From JAGNNV01 sp039932395 (lineage in GTDB: Bacteria > Acidobacteriota > Vicinamibacteria > Fen-336 > JAGNNV01), in NCBI GenBank assembly GCA_039932395.1, contig JBDTQB010000019.1, positions 1 to 27,352 on the forward strand: DNA of 27,352 nucleotides, read 5' to 3'. The position numbers were made by a program, and so were the translations under genes. Positions 22,974 to 27,352 of the stretch are shown one piece after another; the first letter of the stretch is position 1, and every line of letters begins with the position of its first letter. Below the pieces are notes generated by a model. The model ran no database searches. It had not been told where the DNA came from and saw only the letters and a program-made list of their open reading frames with translations.

Positions 22974-25514
22974 ATGTCGGCGATCGATGATTCGAGCACC
23001 GAGACTCGCGCGCGCGACGAGGATACGGCCGCACTGGGCGCACCCGCAGCCAGGCCGACCCGTTTCACTCCAGGCGACCTACTCGCCTCCCGCTACCGAA
23101 TCGTGATGCCCCTGGGGAAGGGCGGGATGGGGGAGGTCTATCGCGCAGACGATATCCGCCTGGGCCAGCCGGTTGCCCTGAAGTTCCTCCCCTCCGCTCT
23201 GGCTTCGGATTCCGTTCGGCTCAACCACTTGGTCGAGGAGGTGCGGATCGGTCGCCAGATCTCGCATCCGAACGTCTGCCGTCTCTACGACATTGCGGAG
23301 GCTGATGGCCATCAGTTCTTGGTGATGGAGTACGTCGACGGCGAGGACCTCGCCTCGCTCCTTCGGCGCATCGGCCGCCTTCCAGGCGACAAGGCCCTCG
23401 ACATCGCGCGGGATATTTGTGCGGGCTTGGCCGCCGCGCACGATAAGGGCATCATCCACCGTGACCTGAAACCTGCGAACGTGATGATCGACAGCCACGG
23501 CCATGCACGCCTCGCAGACTTCGGGCTGGCTGCGCTCGCCGACGGCATATCCGCCGTGGATATGTCCGGAACACCGCACTACATGGCGCCGGAGCAACTC
23601 ACGGGCCATCGCGCCACGCTGCGCAGCGATGTGTACGCCATAGGTCTCGTGGTGCACGAGATGCTGACGGGGAAACGCTTTTACCAGGCGCAGTCGATGG
23701 CCGAACTGCGGGCGGAGCACGAGCGCGCCAAGCCGTCGGCTATTTCGAGCAGAGTCAAGGATGTCGACCTCGAGCTTGAACGCCTGATTGCCAAGTGTCT
23801 GTCCCGTGATCCGCAGGACCGCCCCGCATCGGCGCGGGCGGTCCTCGTGTCCTTGCCGGGGGGAGATCCTCTGCAGGCCGCAGTCCTCGCCGGCGAGACA
23901 CCATCGCCCGAGATGGTGGCAGCGGCGGCCACCGTGGGGGATCTCGCCACAACCCGGGCATGGATCCTTCTCGCGTGTGTATTGATCGGACTTGGCATCG
24001 CCAGCGCGCTCGCGAAAAGCACGGCGTTGTACCGGCACGTGCCGTTCGACAAGCCGCCGGACGCGCTCGCCGAGCGAGCGCGATTGCTTGTCACGGCCTC
24101 AGGTCATGGCGACGCGCCCAAGGACTCGGTCACCTGGCTTGAGGCCAGCGGCGCAAGGAATCGCGGCGCCCAACCGGTCTGCTTCTTGTACCGTCAGAGT
24201 CCAGGCCTCCTCGAACCGAGGTCCGGCGAAGTGAACACGAACGATCCGCCTTTTCAGGTCCCAGGCATGGTCAGCATTGTGCTTTCCACTGAAGGTCGAC
24301 TCATTCGCTTCTCGGCGGTGCCACCCTCCTTTGACGATACCCCCAACCCGGGCTCCCCCGATTGGCTACCATTCCTTTCCGCTGCGGCCTTCGATCCATC
24401 CGACATGGAGTCAGTCGAGCCGGAATGGACGCCAGCAGCAGCGTCGGACCGCCGGATCGCCTGGCAACCCCGGGCCTCGGGACAAAGCGGTCAAGCAGTC
24501 CGCATCGAGGCGGCCAGCCTTCGGGGAAGGCCAGTGGATTTTCGGGTTATCTGGGCCGGGGACGTGGCGCGCGAGAAGACAGGCGTGGCCGAAGACTCGT
24601 TCGTTCTGATGTGGGTCATCCCGCTCGGAAACTTCATCGTCTACTTGGCGGCTCTTGTCCTGGCGCGTCGGAATCTGATGCTCGGAAAAAGCGATCGGAC
24701 GGGAGCCCTTCGACTAGCGGGGTTCGCCTTCGCTGTGGAGGCGTTGGCACGACTGATCAGCGCTCACCATCCTCCCTCGATGGTGGCCGAAGCGAGAATC
24801 ATCAAGGATTCCGTCACTGGATCATTGGCTTCCGCCGCGACGTTGTGGCTTTTTTACGTAGCACTCGAGCCGTACGCCCGACGCCGCTGGCCTCACATGC
24901 TGATTGCATGGAGTCGGTTGTTGGCAGGCCGCGTCAGCGATCCTCTCGTTGGCCGTGATCTCCTGATCGGCGCCATGGGCGGGACCCTGGCGGGGCTGGT
25001 CTGGCATTTGGGCTACTTCGCACAGTTGTTGGCTGGCTTCGACGTGCCCCTCGGGGGCGTGTGGGCGGTCAGCCACCCGCGCGGCATCCCCGGCGAACTG
25101 CTGACCGCGGCAGGCAGAGACGTGTGGTGGTCGTTGCTGAACCTGTTCGTCCTGGTCTTGTATCGGGTCATCGTCCGTTCTGGCCGCGCAGCGGCCCTGC
25201 TGCTGATCGCGACGGATGTACTGTTCAACCTGTGGTGGTTCGGGGAAGGCGCTGTCGCGATCCAGGTGATGGTCCTGACTCTGATCATGTCCATCTCGAC
25301 GTTGGTTCTGGTTCGATTCGGCCTGATGGCCCTGGTCGCCGAGACGTTCTTCCTGTCAGCACTTCGGTCCCTGCCCATAGCCCTTGACTTCCGGACTTGG
25401 TATGCCGGCAGCGCATTGACCAGCCTGGGGTTGCTGATCGGCCTGACCTTGCTGGGCTTTTACGCGTCGTTGGGCGGGAAGCCGCTCTTCGGCGTGGACC
25501 TGTTGAAAGCCTGA
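22974..25514 (+). CDS. Serine/threonine protein kinase fused to a multi-pass membrane domain
   Basis: The product is 846 residues, with GGAGG 4 nt before the ATG. The Hanks-type kinase domain (about 41-310) is complete: glycine loop GKGGMGEV (48-55), VALK with Lys70, HRDLKPANV with Asp164, DFG (182-184) and APE (205-207). A single helix (about 328-346, ILLACVLIGLGIASALA) leads to an exported region of ~190 residues without a familiar domain. Seven to eight membrane helices follow, from about 540 to the end. The kinase therefore faces the cytoplasm with the middle region outside as a likely sensor. Such proteins are common in Acidobacteriota and Myxococcota. A 236-bp gap separates it from the M24 gene. 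I see no clear promoter, terminator or other feature in that gap. Confidence 0.93.
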   Translation: MSAIDDSSTETRARDEDTAALGAPAARPTRFTPGDLLASRYRIVMPLGKGGMGEVYRADDIRLGQPVALKFLPSALASDSVRLNHLVEEVRIGRQISHPNVCRLYDIAEADGHQFLVMEYVDGEDLASLLRRIGRLPGDKALDIARDICAGLAAAHDKGIIHRDLKPANVMIDSHGHARLADFGLAALADGISAVDMSGTPHYMAPEQLTGHRATLRSDVYAIGLVVHEMLTGKRFYQAQSMAELRAEHERAKPSAISSRVKDVDLELERLIAKCLSRDPQDRPASARAVLVSLPGGDPLQAAVLAGETPSPEMVAAAATVGDLATTRAWILLACVLIGLGIASALAKSTALYRHVPFDKPPDALAERARLLVTASGHGDAPKDSVTWLEASGARNRGAQPVCFLYRQSPGLLEPRSGEVNTNDPPFQVPGMVSIVLSTEGRLIRFSAVPPSFDDTPNPGSPDWLPFLSAAAFDPSDMESVEPEWTPAAASDRRIAWQPRASGQSGQAVRIEAASLRGRPVDFRVIWAGDVAREKTGVAEDSFVLMWVIPLGNFIVYLAALVLARRNLMLGKSDRTGALRLAGFAFAVEALARLISAHHPPSMVAEARIIKDSVTGSLASAATLWLFYVALEPYARRRWPHMLIAWSRLLAGRVSDPLVGRDLLIGAMGGTLAGLVWHLGYFAQLLAGFDVPLGGVWAVSHPRGIPGELLTAAGRDVWWSLLNLFVLVLYRVIVRSGRAAALLLIATDVLFNLWWFGEGAVAIQVMVLTLIMSISTLVLVRFGLMALVAETFFLSALRSLPIALDFRTWYAGSALTSLGLLIGLTLLGFYASLGGKPLFGVDLLKA

Positions 25515-25665
25515 TCGAAGCTCATCGTGTTCGCCTGCCGTTTCGAAGAGCAGAGTCTCTTGCTACGCGGGGCTCGGCTGCTGAATGGCGCAGTGATCTC
25601 CGTTGACAGTCTCATGTGGCGCACTGATCGCGAGGCCAAGGTCAAGAGGGTTATAGACTTGTCTC

Positions 25666-25866
25666 GTGACCGACTCTGAAGTGAGGGTGGTGAAGGTGTC
25701 CCGCCGGGCGGACGATGGCGACGCATGGATGCGGGTTCTCTCTCCAGTAGCACGTGTCTTGAGCGTGCGCGCCGCAACCGAGAACGCCTGGCTTGCCAAG
25801 GAGGGGAAACGGATTGACGCCCGACTTCGTCGCGATGTTGTCCGCGTTGTCCGCCGAGCACGTTGA
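25666..25866 (+). CDS. Small protein upstream of and overlapping a nucleotidyltransferase, possible toxin-antitoxin partner
   Basis: The product is 66 residues from a GTG at 25666. No Shine-Dalgarno is present, but TTATAG at 25651-25656 could be a -10 box and would give a nearly leaderless mRNA. The protein is very basic (RLRRDVVRVVRRAR at the C-terminus). It has a W-x-R-x-x-SPVARVLSVRAATENAW segment that resembles, from memory, short proteins often encoded just before MNT-type nucleotidyltransferases. It overlaps the nucleotidyltransferase start by 53 bp, and that gene's Shine-Dalgarno lies inside it. This supports a coupled two-gene unit. A toxin-antitoxin or regulatory role is inferred from arrangement only. 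Confidence 0.5.
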   Translation: MTDSEVRVVKVSRRADDGDAWMRVLSPVARVLSVRAATENAWLAKEGKRIDARLRRDVVRVVRRAR

Positions 25867-26254
25867 GTTCATGCTCGTGGGGGCCCACGCGCTCGCCGCT
25901 CATGGTTTCGTTCGCGCCACGCAGGATATCGACGTCCTCGTGAGGCCCACGCCGGATAACGCGCGCCGGGTGTTCGCGGCCCTTCGGGCCTTCAAAGCAC
26001 CGTTGTTCGACCTCGCGGAGGCGGATCTGCTGAACCCGGACGTGATTTACCAGGTCGGCGTCGAGCCCAATCGAATCGATCTCATGAACGACATTTCCGG
26101 CGTGTCCTGGGACGAGGCATGGGCGGGACGAACCGAGATCGTGATCGAGGGAATCCGCGTGCCGGTTCTCGGCATCGAGGAGTTCGTCCGCAACAAGCGG
26201 GCCTCGGGTAGACCGAAAGACCGTGCCGATCTCGTTCTGATCGGTCGCGAGTAG
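25814..26254 (+). CDS. MNT-type nucleotidyltransferase
   Basis: The product is 146 residues from the TTG at 25814, chosen because AAGGAGG (25798-25804) lies 9 nt upstream. Another TTG at 25793 sits before that site. The fold is a minimal polymerase-beta-like nucleotidyltransferase: VGAHALAAHGF (22-32), with the usual G[GS]xA loop reading GAHA, then QDIDVLV with Asp38 and Asp40. NRIDLM gives the third carboxylate, Asp89. The C-terminal E-x-x-x-x-x-K-R-A-S-G-R-x-K-D-x-x-D block is typical of DUF6036/AbiEii-like members. Relatives act as toxins that modify tRNA or partner proteins, or as antitoxins that AMPylate HEPN toxins. No HEPN gene is visible. It converges on the VWFA-PurH chimeric gene with 55 bp between. 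Confidence 0.82.
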   Translation: MTPDFVAMLSALSAEHVEFMLVGAHALAAHGFVRATQDIDVLVRPTPDNARRVFAALRAFKAPLFDLAEADLLNPDVIYQVGVEPNRIDLMNDISGVSWDEAWAGRTEIVIEGIRVPVLGIEEFVRNKRASGRPKDRADLVLIGRE

Positions 26255-26309
26255 CCTCCCAGAAGCCAGCCCCGGTTTGTGGTCGGACCGCTGACGGCGG
26301 CATTCGGAC

Positions 26310-27352
26310 CTAATGCTTGAAGTGGCGCTTGTCGGTGAAGACCATCGACAAGCCCAGTTCGTCGGCGGCCTTGACGACTTCTTCGTCCTTCACGGAACCG
26401 CCGGGCTGGATGATGGCGGTAGGCCCCTCAGCGGCCAGTTCCATGGGTTCTTCGAAAGTGGCCACAGCCCCGCTTGCGAGGTCGCTCACGCGCAGCGAGA
26501 GCGAATACTCACCCGGTGGCAACTCGTTGAGAGGAAGCGCGAAGGCGAAACTCGCACCTCCCTCCGAACGAGGCCGCTCCTCGCCGGTGCGGAGATCCTC
26601 GCCGGCGACGGAGCGAAGGGTCCAGCGGGCGGCGAGGCGGGGCGGCTTGCCGTCGCCAGTCGTCGCGCCGAAAACATCGAAGGCGCACTCGACGGGTCGA
26701 GTGCGAGAGAAGCGGAGCCGGGCCACCTCGCGCGCGCTCCCGTCCGCGCGGAAGATATCGCTGATCACCGGAGTCGAGAGGAGGATGGCGCCGGCGGCGG
26801 GCTGCGGAGGAGGAACTTCGAAGCGGTGACGAAGTGTCCCGCTGCGCCCACTCGGAGTCTCCGTGACCACGATTCGAGCCTCGTAAGCCCCCGGAGCAAG
26901 ATCGAGATCGCGCACCAGGGGGACCCACGTCTCAGCGACCAGACGGCGTTGATCCGGCGCGAGCTTGACCTGGCTGCTGTACTCAAGCTTGCGAGCCTCT
27001 CCTCCCTCGACTGGCCGCACATCAACGGTGGACTCCAGCGTCGTGGTGAGGACGCCCGCCGTGGATGGGGACGCCAGGGTTGCCGGGTCACACTCGGCTA
27101 CGAGACGAACCGTGACCTGGCCCGAAGTGGATGGGCCCCGCACAAAGGTCGAGACTCGCAGGCCAAGGGGTGGGCCTTGCGCCTCTGCGGGGGCGGTCTT
27201 CTCGCCGGGACGGGAGAGGTAGTAGCCGGCGCGCGCGTGGACCTCAAGCCCCTTTCGAGCCAGTTTGACGGAGACAGACCGAAGTCGACCGGGCCGCGCG
27301 GAGGCGTCAGGCTCGAAACCGAGCAGGTAGTAGGAATGGCTCGCCTCGACGA
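26310..27352 (-). CDS. VWFA-related secreted protein, C-terminal part, fused in frame to a PurH C-terminus
   Basis: The frame stays open from the stop at 26310 to the window edge, so the gene begins outside. A GTG at 27143 is internal. The visible 347 residues begin with SYYLLGFEPD, then VSVKLARKGLEVHARAGYY, the hallmark tail of the VWFA domain in large Acidobacteria-type VWFA-related proteins. Beta-rich repeats follow (APGAYEARIVVTE, then PPGEYSLSLRVSDLASGAVA). After FEEP the protein changes abruptly to the C-terminus of PurH: AIIQPGGS, then DEEVV, AADELG, MVFTD and RHFKH at the very end. That is the bifunctional AICAR transformylase/IMP cyclohydrolase ending, about 38-44 residues. It is far too short for activity. 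The chimera may be a recombination scar, a real fusion or an assembly artefact. The VWFA part probably acts outside the cell. Confidence 0.85.
   Translation of the reverse strand, partial: VEASHSYYLLGFEPDASARPGRLRSVSVKLARKGLEVHARAGYYLSRPGEKTAPAEAQGPPLGLRVSTFVRGPSTSGQVTVRLVAECDPATLASPSTAGVLTTTLESTVDVRPVEGGEARKLEYSSQVKLAPDQRRLVAETWVPLVRDLDLAPGAYEARIVVTETPSGRSGTLRHRFEVPPPQPAAGAILLSTPVISDIFRADGSAREVARLRFSRTRPVECAFDVFGATTGDGKPPRLAARWTLRSVAGEDLRTGEERPRSEGGASFAFALPLNELPPGEYSLSLRVSDLASGAVATFEEPMELAAEGPTAIIQPGGSVKDEEVVKAADELGLSMVFTDKRHFKH
26313..26444 (-). pseudogene. purH: purH 3'-end remnant (codes for the last 38-44 PurH residues)
   Basis: Codons from 26426 down to 26313 encode 38 residues that align without a gap to PurH C-termini. 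Examples are IIQPGGS against E. coli VIQPGGS, and FTDKRHFKH against FTDMRHFRH. Homology may start at the ATG at 26444 (MELAAEG), which fits the preceding PurH helix. None of the upstream PurH landmarks (SDAFFPF and the transformylase domain) is present. The reading frame is uninterrupted and ends at the normal PurH stop position, so the fragment has been kept in frame. Confidence 0.8.

Noticed and set aside
25603..25608. TTGACA as a -35 element for the small gene
   Set aside because: No -10 box lies 16-18 bp downstream. TTATAG at 25651 is too far away.
26310..26444. Insertion sequence or transposon boundary at the purH junction
   Set aside because: No transposase, terminal inverted repeat or target duplication is visible around the join within this window.

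Overview
The window is GC-rich bacterial DNA, densely packed with genes on both strands. Several families suggest a member of the Acidobacteriota or a neighbouring deep-branching lineage: a serine/threonine kinase fused to a multi-pass membrane domain, a VWFA-related secreted protein, Thr/Pro-linker lipoproteins, and secreted metallopeptidases and sulfatases. No rRNA, tRNA or other phylogenetic marker is complete here, so this is an inference from gene style only.

Layout. Positions 2-187 hold the tail of a SpoIIE/RsbU-type phosphatase. A leftward block (197-6578) encodes an SGNH hydrolase, a small coiled-coil protein, a lipoprotein sulfatase, a secreted PHP phosphoesterase, an SGNH lipoprotein with an EF-hand-like loop, and an OafA-type acyltransferase. 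The divergent gap at 6579-6658 carries a perfect 10+1+10 bp palindrome that overlaps a promoter with a consensus TATAAT. Rightward from it run a flippase-like membrane protein and a second membrane-anchored SGNH hydrolase, overlapping by 4 bp. Next come a leftward methyltransferase (8714-9445), a rightward MFS-type membrane/spermidine-synthase fusion, a cupin-XRE regulator and a Cys-rich lipoprotein. That last gene converges on a GT39-like glycosyltransferase across a strong bidirectional terminator. An HtrA-like protease, a leftward MATE transporter plus large GT-C-like membrane protein pair, a GNAT acetyltransferase, and a pair of exported metallopeptidases (M18 and M24) follow. The right end has the kinase (22974-25514), a small gene overlapping a MNT-type nucleotidyltransferase (25666-26254), and the 3' part of a VWFA-related gene on the minus strand.

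Functional theme. Most genes act in or outside the cell envelope: glycan building and O-acyl tailoring (three SGNH proteins, an acyltransferase, two GT-C proteins, a flippase-like protein, a methyltransferase), secreted hydrolysis (sulfatase, PHP, M18, M24) and envelope quality control (HtrA).

The strongest anomaly is at 26310-26444. The last 38-44 codons of the VWFA-related gene encode an unmistakable C-terminus of PurH (AICAR transformylase/IMP cyclohydrolase), fused in frame to an unrelated extracellular protein. It lies beside the two-gene nucleotidyltransferase module. It could be a recombination or integration scar, a genuine chimeric protein, or an assembly join.
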